DNA of 64,000 nt, taken from Bacteriovoracaceae bacterium UBA6153. GTDB lineage: Bacteria; Bdellovibrionota; Bacteriovoracia; Bacteriovoracales; Bacteriovoracaceae. Positions within the stretch are counted from its first letter, which is position 1. Each line of letters opens with the position of its first letter. The notes beneath the pieces were generated by a model. The model was not told where the DNA came from. It did not search any database and saw only the letters and a program-made list of their open reading frames with translations. The translations under genes were made by a program, and so were the position numbers. Location: positions 186,001 to 250,000 of the forward strand of contig DIUR01000027.1 of the NCBI GenBank assembly GCA_002428265.1. The letters run 5' to 3'. Positions 43,482-51,815 of this stretch are shown here, piece after piece.

Positions 43482-45584
43482 ATGTTGAAGTTTATTTATA
43501 AAACACTTTTGGTCTCTGTATTGTCATGTTCCTTATTGATGCTGGATTTCAGCTATAAAGGAATCATGGTCAATTCAGTCCAAGCAGAAACACTAAAAAC
43601 TGAAGGTGTTAAAGACGCTGACTTGATGGCGACTTTGACGATGACAGCAGTTGGTCTGCTAGCTTCTAGACTTTATAGTTGTAAACTTACTCCAGACATG
43701 ATGGTTGCGGCCGCTGGTGGAGCGGCTTTTATTGCTGGTGAAATTCTTTCAACTATAAAACTTAAAAAAGTTATGAAAGATCTTGAAACTGAAATTACAC
43801 GTGACCCAAATGGGAATGTGAATAAAGAACAAGTTCAAGCATTAGAAAGATTAAGAAAATCATACGAAGAAGCTAAGAAAACAGCTGGCACTAAAAAAAT
43901 GCTTCAAATGGCAGCAGCTGCTGCGTTTGCTGCTGCTGCTGTTTTAGCTTATACGCAATATGGAACCAATCAGGGGCTTGATAAAACATGTACGATGGCC
44001 TTAACTGCAGCAGCAAACACCTGTAATGCGACAGGGAAACCGATGTTAAGTAACCCTTATACTGCCGCACAAGGAGCAATCTTAGTTTCTGGTGCCACTC
44101 AAACAAGTGCAGCTAGTCCAAAACTTGAAGCGACAGCTGCAGCAGCAGATGTTCCAGGAGCACCTTCAGCGAAAATGCAAACGACAGAGACGACAATGCA
44201 GGCTGCAGACAAAGTGCTGGTTACAACAGCTTCGGGACAATGTCCGGCAACTGGTGGAGCAAATGGAATTTGTGCTAGTGGACATTCGATCAAAATGGCG
44301 ACTCGTGGAGTATGCATGGTTCCTCCGGTTCTTTCAAGTATTCCACAAGCTATTGGTCATAACCTTTATGCGTATGCACCTTATTCTCATGTTAATTCGA
44401 CCAATAATACGTTTTCAATGATTCAACAAATGTTCATGGCAAATGCTCATGCTGATCTTTTTTCTCCAATGGGAATTGTTTCATCAGCAGCCATTAGTTT
44501 TGTTCTTTTAACATCAAAAACTTTAGGCGTGCAAATTGATACATTTCTATTTTCTCCAATGAATAGAGCAATCATTTGGGGAGTTTTGGCAGGATTATCT
44601 TTTGCTGCTTCGAGTGCTACAGATAATGTAATCAAAAAAATAGAATCTAATATTGCTAAAATCGATGCAATTTTAAATTCAATGTACTCACTTGGTAAAG
44701 GTTCAGGCACTGAAAATCCTGCTAAACCCCAAGCACCAGGAGTAAACGGAACAACTAAGCCAAGCACTATTACTAAAATGAATCCTACTAATTATGAAGA
44801 TATGGATTTATCAGAATTAAAAGACGGCACTCTTCCTTGCTTTACCGGGGCAGATACTAAAAATTGTAAATCTTTTGAAGAAGTAAATAAAACTTTACCC
44901 GCATTTACTTCGCTTGATCTTCCCACTCAACAACAAGTTTCAGGAATTTTAAAAACGGCCAATGGAGTAAATGGAACTTCTAAAATTTCAGGAACAACTC
45001 TTGATGGACTTGCTAGACTTGCAGCTTCTGCTAATGCTTTAAAAGCAGCTTCAGATAAAGCAAAGAATAAGATTCAAGATAGATTTAAATTAGATAAAAA
45101 GAAAACAAACCTAGATGCTATTTCAAAAAAGTTTGAAGATGATTTAAATGCAGCTGTTAGTGGGCAACTAAAAAAGAGTAACACCAACGCAGCAGACATG
45201 ATGGCCAGCCTTTATGGCGGTAGAGGAGGCATTGCAAGCTCATCTGATTCAGCTGTTGCTAAAACTGGTGAAGATGCAGATGCATCTAAACTTCCACCAG
45301 CTGTTGCAAACGTAATTGATATTGGAGCAGGAGCAAGTTCAGATCCTGCAAACGCAGGTCTTGATGGAATCGATACAGGTTCAGGGTCAGCAATGTCGGC
45401 CGCAGAGCTTGCTGCTTATAATGAAGCTGCAAAGAAGACGAATCTGGATGGATTTGATGTACCAACAAATGATATTTCACATGACAGTAGCGCATCGATT
45501 TTTGATTTAATTTCTAACCGCTATCAACAATCAGGCTATCCAAGACTCTTTAAAGTAAAAGAGCCGGTCCCTGTAAAAAAGTAA
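43482..45584 (+). CDS. Large exported Ala-rich protein, tandem paralogue 2
   Basis: 700 residues, paralogue of the upstream gene: shared blocks are the DADLMATLTMTAVGLLASRL hydrophobic segment, QALERLRKSYEEAKKT, the FLFSPMNRAIIWGVLAGLSF region, CFTGADTKNCKS, ADMMASL and the end SNRYQQSGYPRLFKV. Identity is moderate, so the duplication is old. It starts 24 nt after paralogue 1, with GAGGC as ribosome binding site, and ends at a strong terminator, so both are one operon. Function unknown. Confidence 0.8.
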   Translation: MLKFIYKTLLVSVLSCSLLMLDFSYKGIMVNSVQAETLKTEGVKDADLMATLTMTAVGLLASRLYSCKLTPDMMVAAAGGAAFIAGEILSTIKLKKVMKDLETEITRDPNGNVNKEQVQALERLRKSYEEAKKTAGTKKMLQMAAAAAFAAAAVLAYTQYGTNQGLDKTCTMALTAAANTCNATGKPMLSNPYTAAQGAILVSGATQTSAASPKLEATAAAADVPGAPSAKMQTTETTMQAADKVLVTTASGQCPATGGANGICASGHSIKMATRGVCMVPPVLSSIPQAIGHNLYAYAPYSHVNSTNNTFSMIQQMFMANAHADLFSPMGIVSSAAISFVLLTSKTLGVQIDTFLFSPMNRAIIWGVLAGLSFAASSATDNVIKKIESNIAKIDAILNSMYSLGKGSGTENPAKPQAPGVNGTTKPSTITKMNPTNYEDMDLSELKDGTLPCFTGADTKNCKSFEEVNKTLPAFTSLDLPTQQQVSGILKTANGVNGTSKISGTTLDGLARLAASANALKAASDKAKNKIQDRFKLDKKKTNLDAISKKFEDDLNAAVSGQLKKSNTNAADMMASLYGGRGGIASSSDSAVAKTGEDADASKLPPAVANVIDIGAGASSDPANAGLDGIDTGSGSAMSAAELAAYNEAAKKTNLDGFDVPTNDISHDSSASIFDLISNRYQQSGYPRLFKVKEPVPVKK

Positions 45585-45599
45585 TAACAAACTTCCTTC

Positions 45600-45625
45600 A
45601 AAGGCCCCTTTTGGGGCCTTTTTTG
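45600..45625 (+). terminator. Intrinsic terminator of the paralogue operon
   Basis: AAGGCCCC (45601-45608), loop TTTT, GGGGCCTT (45613-45620), then T4 G T3. Strong 8-bp GC-rich stem. Confidence 0.9.
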
Positions 45626-45662
45626 TTTGTCTAACCCCTATCTAAGCTCATCTTCTTTACGT

Positions 45663-45697
45663 AGTTACTATTGTATACTATGGTTGGAATAGTTACT
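45663..45697 (+). promoter_or_regulatory. Candidate HxlR operator over the -10 region
   Basis: AGTTACTATT (45663-45672) and AATAGTTACT (45688-45697) form an inverted repeat with one mismatch, 15 bp apart. The -10 TATACT (45674-45679) lies between the arms. Autoregulation by the HxlR-type protein encoded 23 bp downstream is likely. Confidence 0.5.
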
Positions 45698-45719
45698 GAG
45701 TCTACAAAGAGAGGTTATT

Positions 45720-46223
45720 ATGAAATTAGACACTTACAGTCAGTCATCACCAGAAGTTACTGAAAATATTACTAACAAAGTTACAACAGAGCAGACTCCT
45801 AAGGAGTTTTTTAACTCACAAAAATGTGACGGTAAAAAAGGCGAAGAAAAGAGTGGCGTATGCCCATTAAGAGAGCTTCTAAGTCGTTTAGGAGACAAAT
45901 GGAGCGTGCTTTTAATTCTAACTCTAGCAAGAATGCCAAAAGAGCGTGCTCGCTTTTCTGAGCTAAAAAGAAGCCTTCCGGATATTTCACAAAGAATGCT
46001 TACAGCGACTTTAAGAAACCTGGAAAGAGACGGACTTATCTCACGCGAGATGTTTGCTGAAGTTCCGCCAAGAGTTGAGTATCAATTAACTGAATTAGGA
46101 GTTAGTATTTTAAATCCAATGAGAGAAATCGTTAATTGGATTGAAGGTAACTGGACAACGATCATTACTTCGAGAGAAGTTTTTGATCAAAAACATCCTA
46201 AAGAGGAAAGCGAGCTGCAATAG
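45720..46223 (+). CDS. HxlR-family transcriptional regulator
   Basis: 167 residues. The HxlR winged helix starts at CPLRELLSRLGDKWSVLLIL and includes RFSELKRSLPDISQRMLTATL and LERDGLISREMFAEVPPRVEY, the full family signature. A 45-residue hydrophilic N-terminal extension precedes it. The first Cys (VCPL) is the residue that senses reactive species in several HxlR members. AGAGAGG before the ATG. It overlaps the next gene by 1 nt. Confidence 0.93.
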   Translation: MKLDTYSQSSPEVTENITNKVTTEQTPKEFFNSQKCDGKKGEEKSGVCPLRELLSRLGDKWSVLLILTLARMPKERARFSELKRSLPDISQRMLTATLRNLERDGLISREMFAEVPPRVEYQLTELGVSILNPMREIVNWIEGNWTTIITSREVFDQKHPKEESELQ

Positions 46224-46714
46224 TGACTGGTCAGAAAATTGATAAAAAGAAAATTGTAGAAGCCTTAATTGAAAAATTAAATGTTGAACTGATAGATATC
46301 GAAGGTGCCGCCAAGTCCGCAAAGGACTTGGCAACCGGAGATCAATCAAAATCTGAAGGCAAGTACGACACTCGTGCAATTGAAGCCTCATATCTCGCTG
46401 GTGCTCAGGCAAAGCGTGTAGAAGAAATCAAACAAGACATTATCATGCTCGAAGATTTGGCCACTTTAATTGAGCCTTCGACAAAAATGCAACTAGGCTC
46501 ATTGGGGCTTATTAGTTGTAATTCACAACAACGCCTTTATTTTCTCTCAAGCACATCTGGCGGCTCAATGCTGATGATTGATGGAAATCCTATTTTAGTG
46601 ATCTCAGTTTTTTCTCCAATAGGGGATGCAGCTTTAGGATTAAGCTCAGGTGAGAGCTTTGAAGTTGAAACACCAAAAGAGACAAGACAATACGACGTCG
46701 TCGAAGTCTATTAA
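46223..46714 (+). CDS. GreA/GreB C-terminal-domain-like protein
   Basis: 163 residues, start GTG inside the HxlR stop (TAGTG). A helical N-terminal half with KYDTRAIEASYLAGAQAKRVEEIKQDI, then a small beta domain (LISCNSQQRLYFLSSTSGG...SPIGDAALGLSSGESFEV) that fits the FKBP-like C-terminal domain of Gre factors. Not a full GreA: the coiled-coil tip acidic residues are not evident. It could bind RNA polymerase. Convergent with map, 4 nt overlap. Confidence 0.65.
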   Translation: MTGQKIDKKKIVEALIEKLNVELIDIEGAAKSAKDLATGDQSKSEGKYDTRAIEASYLAGAQAKRVEEIKQDIIMLEDLATLIEPSTKMQLGSLGLISCNSQQRLYFLSSTSGGSMLMIDGNPILVISVFSPIGDAALGLSSGESFEVETPKETRQYDVVEVY

Positions 46715-47451
46715 GTAAGAATGATAGGTTTGTGTTTCGTGATAATCATTGTGTGCTCATATTGAGCGGCCACGTTTCCTTTATCAGTCATCAGAGTCCA
46801 TCCGTCATTGGCTTCATCAACCCATGTCGTTTTTGTAGAGAGAAAGGGTTCGATTGTAATAACCTGACCTTCTTTTAAAACACGTCTATCATTTTTGTCA
46901 TAGTAAGGAGCAATAAACGCAGGCTCTTCATGAAGAGCTCTTCCTACACCATGGCTTCCAAGATTTTCGATAATTTTTAAGTTATGTTTTCTGGCAACTT
47001 TCTCAATTGCTTTACCAATTAGATTAAGAGGAGCACCAGCTGTTGCAGCAGCAATGGCAGCATTAAGAGCTTCTCTTGTGGCCTTCATAACTTTCTTTTG
47101 AATATCTGATGATTGCCCTAAAACAAATGATCCACCTGTATCAGCAAAATATCCATCAAGCTCAGCAGAGACATCAATGTTGATCAGGTCACCATCTTTT
47201 AAAATAGTGCTGTCCGGAATCCCATGAGCAATTGCTTCGTTGATTGAGATACAAGTTGTGCCAGGAAAATTATAAGTGAACTTAGGAGCTGACTTAGCAT
47301 TGAATTTTTCAAGATACACGCGACCGATTTCATCCAACTCGTGAGTTGTCATTCCCGGTTTTGCTTCTTTCATCATGAGCTTTAAAGTGTCAGAGACAAT
47401 TTTACCAATGATTTTAAGGCATACGATATCTTGTTGAGTTTCAATAGTCAT
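46711..47451 (-). CDS. map: Type I methionine aminopeptidase
   Basis: 246 residues of pita-bread fold. Metal ligands visible: Asp in NIDVSAELDGYFAD, Asp in FADTGGSF, His in GSHGVGRALHEEP, Glu in ITIEPF, Glu in QYEHTMIITK; substrate His in NEAIAHGIPD. Removes the initiator Met from new proteins. TAGGAG before the ATG. Convergent with the Gre-like gene by 4 nt. Confidence 0.96.
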   Translation of the reverse strand: MTIETQQDIVCLKIIGKIVSDTLKLMMKEAKPGMTTHELDEIGRVYLEKFNAKSAPKFTYNFPGTTCISINEAIAHGIPDSTILKDGDLINIDVSAELDGYFADTGGSFVLGQSSDIQKKVMKATREALNAAIAAATAGAPLNLIGKAIEKVARKHNLKIIENLGSHGVGRALHEEPAFIAPYYDKNDRRVLKEGQVITIEPFLSTKTTWVDEANDGWTLMTDKGNVAAQYEHTMIITKHKPIILT

Positions 47452-47481
47452 AGTGGGCTCCTAGCTCATAATGTAGCATAT

Positions 47482-48246
47482 CTAGAGAATCTTAACAAGC
47501 TGCTCAATTTCCTTAGAGAAATTCTTAAGAAGAGCGTGAGCTTTTAGTTTAGGATCGATTTTTTTCTTTTCAAGAACTTCTTTTGGAAGTTTTCTAAAGT
47601 ATCCAAATGCCACACATCCTTCGCTGCTACCGTCTTTTCTACAAAACTCTTTTCCGTATTTTACAGAGAGTGTAATGATCTGTTTATAAGCATCAAGACC
47701 TTTTTGAAGTGATGCTACATCTTCATAGTCAGTCATATTGAAGAAATCAATTGTGTACTGATAGCTAGTTTGAACATAGTTAAGTTCAACCTTTCTTTCG
47801 AAATCAGCTTGGGATTTGAAAACGCCCGGTGCTTTACTGTTAATAAATTTTTGGTGCGAACGGATCATGTAGTCTTTGCACATTGGAATTTTGTAAAGAG
47901 GGTAGTCGTGGTTGGTGCGGTTTGTATCGTTATTGATAACGTAAAAGTTATTCATTCCACCGATACTTTCAAGATAGTTCATAACGGCCACATCACATTG
48001 TTCACCTTTTGAAGAGGCCAGTGCCATTGCGTCGTTAAGAATTTGTTGATCATTAGAGTTTCTTCTCGCTGGGTCAGATGGAATTTTTGAGAAAATGTTT
48101 TTTAGCGTTTCAACATTTTCATTTCTAACAGCGTCACCGATTTTAGAAGCATCGCCATGATCCAAAACAAGAGGTTTTCCCGCATCAGAGAGAGTAGCAC
48201 ATCCAAATAAAGAAAGAGTTAAAAGACTGGCCAGGATTATTTTCAT
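47482..48246 (-). CDS. Lipoprotein of unknown function
   Basis: 254 residues, signal peptide MKIILASLLTLSLFGC with lipobox LFGC and A at +2. Mature part is helical with several Cys (SKGEQCDVAVMNYL, KIPMCKDYM, EFCRKDGSSEGCVAFGYF). The repeated YxxxxxxFxxL spacing hints at tandem helical (Sel1 or ankyrin-like) units but is not clear enough to assign. Good ribosome binding site AAGGA. Confidence 0.7.
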   Translation of the reverse strand: MKIILASLLTLSLFGCATLSDAGKPLVLDHGDASKIGDAVRNENVETLKNIFSKIPSDPARRNSNDQQILNDAMALASSKGEQCDVAVMNYLESIGGMNNFYVINNDTNRTNHDYPLYKIPMCKDYMIRSHQKFINSKAPGVFKSQADFERKVELNYVQTSYQYTIDFFNMTDYEDVASLQKGLDAYKQIITLSVKYGKEFCRKDGSSEGCVAFGYFRKLPKEVLEKKKIDPKLKAHALLKNFSKEIEQLVKIL

Positions 48247-48392
48247 TGTTTTTCCTTGAAAAAATTAACTGAGCCAATCTTAAACAAAAAATTAGAGAAT
48301 AGGAACTTGCAATTTAATTAAATTAAATAAAGACTTCATCTGTCTATTTATATTGTCTAAAGCGTATGTAGAGTTTAACTTTTCTAGATAGC

Positions 48393-49250
48393 TTGATTAA
48401 ATCTATTAAAAAATTAAGAGAAAATAAATTGAAAATTTTAACAGTGATTTTTTTCTTATTCTTTTCATTAAATTCTTTTTCTAAAGAAAAAGGTAGTCAG
48501 GAGTATTCAAAGTACTTTCCAAAAATGCAAGGCTGCTTTTTACTTTATAATATTAACTCTCAAAAATTTGAAAAAATTATCGGAGAGGAAAATTGTAAAA
48601 AACGACTTACTGCTTTTTCAACTTTCAAAATTCCACTGGCCGTTATGGCCCTGGATGCAGAGCTAATAAAAGATGAAAATCAGATAATTAAATGGGATGG
48701 TAAAAAAAGAGCAAGAGTGGCCTGGAATCAGGATCAAAACGCTAAGACATGGTTAAGGGATTCGGTCGTATGGGTTTCGCAAGAGTTCACAACTAAGCTT
48801 GGGCATGAAAAGTTTAAAAAATATTTAAATGATTTTAAATATGGAAATGCTGATATTAGTTCTGGTATTACAACGGCCTGGCTTAATTATCCAGATGATA
48901 AAATAAAAGGACTGACTATTTCTCCTTATGAGCAAGTCGATTTCATGAAACGCTTGTGGACTAATGATTTGCCTGTTGCCAAAAGAGCGATGCAGATCAC
49001 TCAAGAAATTTCTTATCTAGAGACCACGCCTAAGGGATTTAAAATCTATGGTAAAACAGGGTCGCAATCATATAAGAGTAATCAAAAAAGAAAAGCAGGA
49101 TGGTTTATCTCTAGAGTCTCGGACGGGAAAAAAGATTATATAACGGTCTTAAATTTTAAAGATCTTAGTGTACCTAAAGGAAATGAATACGGAGGACCTA
49201 GAGCAAAGGCCCTTACAAAAGTCATTCTTCAAAATTCAGGAATTTGGTAG
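48393..49250 (+). CDS. Class D (OXA-type) beta-lactamase
   Basis: Serine beta-lactamase hydrolysing penicillins in the periplasm. All class D motifs are present: STFK (Ser active site with carboxylated Lys), SVVW (S-x-V), KYGNAD (YGN), the ITTAWLNYP region with the omega-loop Trp, and IYGKTGSQ (KTG). Signal peptide is FFLFFSLNSFS-type. No ATG is available: starts are TTG at 48393 or TTG at 48429 (M-KILTVIFF), the latter giving a neater signal peptide. 273-285 residues. AT-rich like the accessory genes after it, but no mobile element adjoins it. Beta-lactamases of this class are common in Bdellovibrio-like genomes. Confidence 0.92.
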   Translation: MIKSIKKLRENKLKILTVIFFLFFSLNSFSKEKGSQEYSKYFPKMQGCFLLYNINSQKFEKIIGEENCKKRLTAFSTFKIPLAVMALDAELIKDENQIIKWDGKKRARVAWNQDQNAKTWLRDSVVWVSQEFTTKLGHEKFKKYLNDFKYGNADISSGITTAWLNYPDDKIKGLTISPYEQVDFMKRLWTNDLPVAKRAMQITQEISYLETTPKGFKIYGKTGSQSYKSNQKRKAGWFISRVSDGKKDYITVLNFKDLSVPKGNEYGGPRAKALTKVILQNSGIW

Positions 49251-49281
49251 TTTAAATTTTTTTATAATTTATGCAAGTATT

Positions 49282-49383
49282 CTATTTCTTCAATTCTTCT
49301 AAATTGTTTTTAAAAATGTCTTTTGACTTAAGTAAGTCAAATTTAGATGTCGTCAAAACATCTATCTGATTTTTAGTAATCAC
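49282..49383 (-). CDS. Possible 33-residue peptide
   Basis: Short frame on the minus strand, GTG start with TAGGAG 7 nt upstream, product hydrophilic (MITKNQIDVLTTSKFDLLKS...). The DNA contains a perfect 9-bp palindrome (TTTGACTTA-AG-TAAGTCAAA, 49322-49341) and a second small inverted repeat (GATGT/ACATC). The structure may matter more than the peptide. The rest of the gap 49251-49559 shows nothing else. Confidence 0.3.
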   Translation of the reverse strand: MITKNQIDVLTTSKFDLLKSKDIFKNNLEELKK

Positions 49384-49559
49384 TAAAATCTCCTAATAAG
49401 ATTAACGTAGGGACTACTTCTTTGGACCTATAAAGTTTTTTAGGGTGAGCAGATGGTAGTCGTTGTGCTGCGATTGAATGAATTTTTCATAGACGACTCC
49501 TGTGTTTAGGTTAGTTTTTTATTATTTAACAAGGCTTGATGCAATTGTCTAGGTTGCGC

Positions 49560-49588
49560 TTGAAGTAATTTGTAAAATTGCCTATAAT
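49560..49588 (+). promoter_or_regulatory. Promoter of the guanidinium exporter gene
   Basis: TTGAAG (49560-49565), 17-bp spacer, TATAAT (49583-49588). The expected transcript start near 49595 coincides with the first base of the riboswitch aptamer. Confidence 0.7.
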
Positions 49589-49595
49589 CAAACTA

Positions 49596-49635
49596 TCTGA
49601 CGAGGTGAACCGTACCAGAATAGTAAAGACGGCTC
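49596..49635 (+). ncRNA. Guanidine-III (ykkC-III) riboswitch
   Basis: The sequence follows the compact ykkC-III consensus base by base: TCTG (49596-49599) then ACGAGGTG-AA-CCGTAC (49600-49615) then CAGA (49616-49619), pairing TCTG/CAGA as P1, and after a short A-rich spacer AAGACGGCTC (49626-49635) that forms the pseudoknot with GAGGTGAACCG. The conserved words ACGAGGUG, CCGUACC and AAGACGG are intact. It ends 9 nt before the ribosome binding site CAAAGGAG of a SugE/Gdx exporter, exactly the usual target. Guanidine binding should expose this site and turn translation on. Confidence 0.88.
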
Positions 49636-49658
49636 TTTTTTTTAACAAAGGAGTTTTT

Positions 49659-49988
49659 ATGTCTACTGGTTTCGCCTGGATTATCTTATCTATCGCTGGT
49701 CTTCTTGAAGTGTGCTGGGCCATTGGTCTTAAGTATACTGAAGGGTTCACAAAAATCGGTCCAAGTATTTTCACAATAGTTTGCTTAGCTTTAAGTATGT
49801 TTTTACTCGCAAAGGCCGCACAGGTTCTTCCAATTGGAACTGCTTATGCGATCTGGGTTGGTATCGGAGCGCTTGGGGCCTCAATCGTGGGAATTTTTCT
49901 TTTAAAAGAGCCGGCAACAGCAGCGAGAATTATTTTCTTACTCATGCTTCTGGTTTCAATTATTGGATTAAAACTTTCTGCTAAATAA
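49659..49988 (+). CDS. gdx: Guanidinium exporter (SMR family, SugE/Gdx)
   Basis: 109 residues, four membrane helices, dual-topology dimer. The first helix FAWIILSIAGLLEVCWAIGLKY carries the essential Glu and the AGLLEV/WAIGLKY pattern of the Gdx subfamily rather than the EmrE drug-efflux type; IGTAYAIWVGIGALG is the conserved third helix. Start at 49659 has AAAGGAG; an in-frame upstream extension to 49578 would cover the riboswitch and is rejected. Control by a guanidine-III riboswitch supports guanidinium as substrate. Confidence 0.92.
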   Translation: MSTGFAWIILSIAGLLEVCWAIGLKYTEGFTKIGPSIFTIVCLALSMFLLAKAAQVLPIGTAYAIWVGIGALGASIVGIFLLKEPATAARIIFLLMLLVSIIGLKLSAK

Positions 49989-50005
49989 GCACTGGTAATT
50001 TGCTT

Positions 50006-50483
50006 TCATTTTTTACTGAAATCGAAATGAATATTCTGTCCGATCTTAGTGTAATCAATTTTTTGATAAATAGAATTAGATGTGGAGTTACTAAGGTCGG
50101 TAAATAAACTGGCAAATTTTTTTCCATTTTTCATTATTCTCTCAGAGAGTAATGAAACAATAGTACTGGTCATTTTCAGCCCTTCATTTAGTCGAGTGCG
50201 ACCATTTTGTTTAAAGCCAAGCTTTGACCAAAATCTTATTCCAACGTCATTGGTATCGTTAACTGCTAACTCAATAGAGTTTGCTCCACGATTCCTGGCC
50301 ATGAAATTGTTGGTCTAATAGCAATAGGCCAATGAATGCGACATCTTCTTTTGCAGCGTTCTCCATTTTTGGAACGCCCTCAACTTTCATATAATAGTAC
50401 TCAGCAGAATCTAAAAGAGATTGTACTTCGAGGTATGAATCAATTGTAATGGGTGAAAGAGTAACTAGGTTTTATGTTGTCAT
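50006..50483 (-). pseudogene. Broken GNAT acetyltransferase(s)
   Basis: Reading the minus strand from ATG at 50483 gives MTT, a stop (TAA at 50474-50472), then NLVTLSPITIDSYLEV...YYYMKVEGVP...FIGLLLLDQQFHG, a GNAT N-terminal half. At about 50297 the frame shifts and a segment is missing, then RNRGANSIELAVNDTNDVGIRFW is the GNAT C-terminal half. It runs on directly into MTSTIVSLLSERIMKNGKKF and LFTDLSNSTSNSIYQKI, the C-terminal end of a second type of GNAT. So this is one interrupted gene joined to a fragment of another. Confidence 0.75.
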
Positions 50484-50499
50484 AAATCCTATTTATTGG

Positions 50500-50718
50500 T
50501 CATTGACCAGATGGGGGAAAGATGCTGGCAGCTATTTCTTCAACTGAATTGGCCCCTTTGTTTATCTCTCTATCAAACCAATCATGAAAAGCAATAAATC
50601 TATTTTGTAATGTGAGTGCCATCATTATATTTGAATACTGAGCAGGTTTAAAATGAGGTTTATATTAATAAGTGGCTTTATCTAGAGCTAGAATTTCTTT
50701 TGAAGTGAGAGTTTTCAT
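50500..50718 (-). pseudogene. Small hypothetical gene with in-frame stop
   Basis: ATG at 50718 opens a 72-codon frame interrupted at codon 18 (TAA, 50667-50665); the product would read MKTLTSKEILALDKATY, stop, then YKPHFKPAQYSNIMMAL and so on to PPSGQ. It lies 16 bp upstream of the broken GNAT, so both were probably one operon. No family recognised. Confidence 0.6.
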
Positions 50719-50753
50719 TGATCAATGTTAGTTGAATAAATATAGAGGGTAAA

Positions 50754-50788
50754 TGGTGCACTCATACTGGTGAGTTTCGAACTTGTTG
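50754..50788 (+). repeat. 35-bp tRNA-3'-end-like repeat, copy C
   Basis: One of three gap-free 35-bp direct repeats (also 54063 and 55238). Common pattern: TGGygCACyC, 10 variable bases including GGnGAG, then the shared GAGTTTCGAACT and a final TTG. Like the 3' end of the tRNA-Arg gene at 57952 (TGGCGCACCCG then TTCGAA), in the same orientation. Candidate attachment site. Confidence 0.65.
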
Positions 50789-50824
50789 TATGGCCAGCTC
50801 AACTTGAAGTTCCAAATTGGCACT

Positions 50825-51084
50825 TCAAGTGTTGATTGAATCTAGTCTTTCAAATACAACTTTAAAAACTTTATTTGTACCAGATTCAAGTTTACTAATT
50901 CTCTCATTCAAACCTTTTTCTAATAATAGAAAACTTCTAAGTTTTGTAAAAATTCTAATTATTGCAATGTTAATTAAGACTGCTCTGTCTGAATTTAGCA
51001 CACTCGATAGCATTGCAACTCCATTTTCAGTAAATGCATAAGGAGCTTTTCTTGCACCACTTTTGCTAATCCTATTTCATCCAT
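50825..51084 (-). pseudogene. ORF6N-domain protein remnant, copy 1
   Basis: From the minus strand: ATG at 51084 with AAAGGAG, a short frame, then a frameshift into ARKAPYAFTENGVAMLSS (the hallmark of the C-terminal part of ORF6N phage regulator proteins), VLNSDRAVLINIAIIRIF, KLRSFLLLEKGLNERISK and VFKVVFERLDSI. The ORF6N domain proper is missing. About 200 bp are shared with the second remnant at 53031. Confidence 0.75.
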
Positions 51085-51277
51085 ATTATCTCCTTTATTG
51101 AAAGGCGAGTGTATTTAGAAACTAGAGGGGAGGAATTGTGTAATCGCATATTGACTTAGATTTTTCAAATTTGAATCATCACGGAAATCAGCTGGAAATT
51201 TCCAGTAGATAGCTTATTTAGGTCCCAATTTTCATATGTATAGTAAATTTTAAGGCCATTTGTTTTCATTAAAAATT

Positions 51278-51800
51278 TTAATTCAAATGGAAAGAATCTA
51301 GCATATGCTTTCTTTTTTTTGTAAACCATGTCGCGATACTCGCGCTTGAGTATTTAGGGTAGCGAACTTTTGCGAAATTTATCCATGCATCTCGATAGGC
51401 CATCCAAGCTTCTTGAGTGGCCTGAACATCTTCTTTTTTGACAGTGCCATATATCTGCCCTGAAGGTTTAGATTGAGTTTTCGCATAAAGCTCTTCTAGT
51501 TTCTTATTCTCTTCTTGGAGCTGCTTTGAAGAATATTTAGGTGCTTTATTTTTCTCTAATAATTGTATTGATTGCAAAAAATCTTTTTTCTGAATAGCTT
51601 CTTCTTGAATGACGAACATGCTTCTAGCTGTCCCACTTAGGTCCACTTCCCCACGTGAGCGTTTTTCTGTGAAAAATTCGAAAGCCGTTTGAAGTTTTTG
51701 AAAAGATGCTTGCTTTATGTCGCCCGTTGGAATTGATATGGATTGATATTGTTCACAAATTTTTATCCATTTTTCATCAGTGTTGATTTCAGTCTTTGAA
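51278..51800 (-). pseudogene. LprI-like (DUF1311) C-terminal remnant
   Basis: Frame ending at 51278 with a recognisable tail: VQATQEAWMAYRDAWINFAK, VRYPKYSS, ATWFTKKRKHML matches the lysozyme-inhibitor LprI-type domain. The N-terminal part seen upstream of about 51800 is Ser/Leu low-complexity and reads as the antisense of another frame, and no signal peptide is found, although family members are exported. So the 5' end is probably lost. Function if intact: inhibitor of host or prey lysozyme, as inference. Confidence 0.55.
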
Positions 51801-51815
51801 AAAGAAGGGGGTGCG

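Noticed and set aside
49560..49640. Guanidine-I or guanidine-II riboswitch
   Set aside because: No long multi-stem ykkC structure and no pair of ACGR-loop hairpins; the ykkC-III words fit instead.
50817..51041. Plus-strand frames of about 75-97 codons at 50817 and 53083
   Set aside because: They are antisense to the ORF6N remnants, whose minus-strand reading gives recognisable family sequence.
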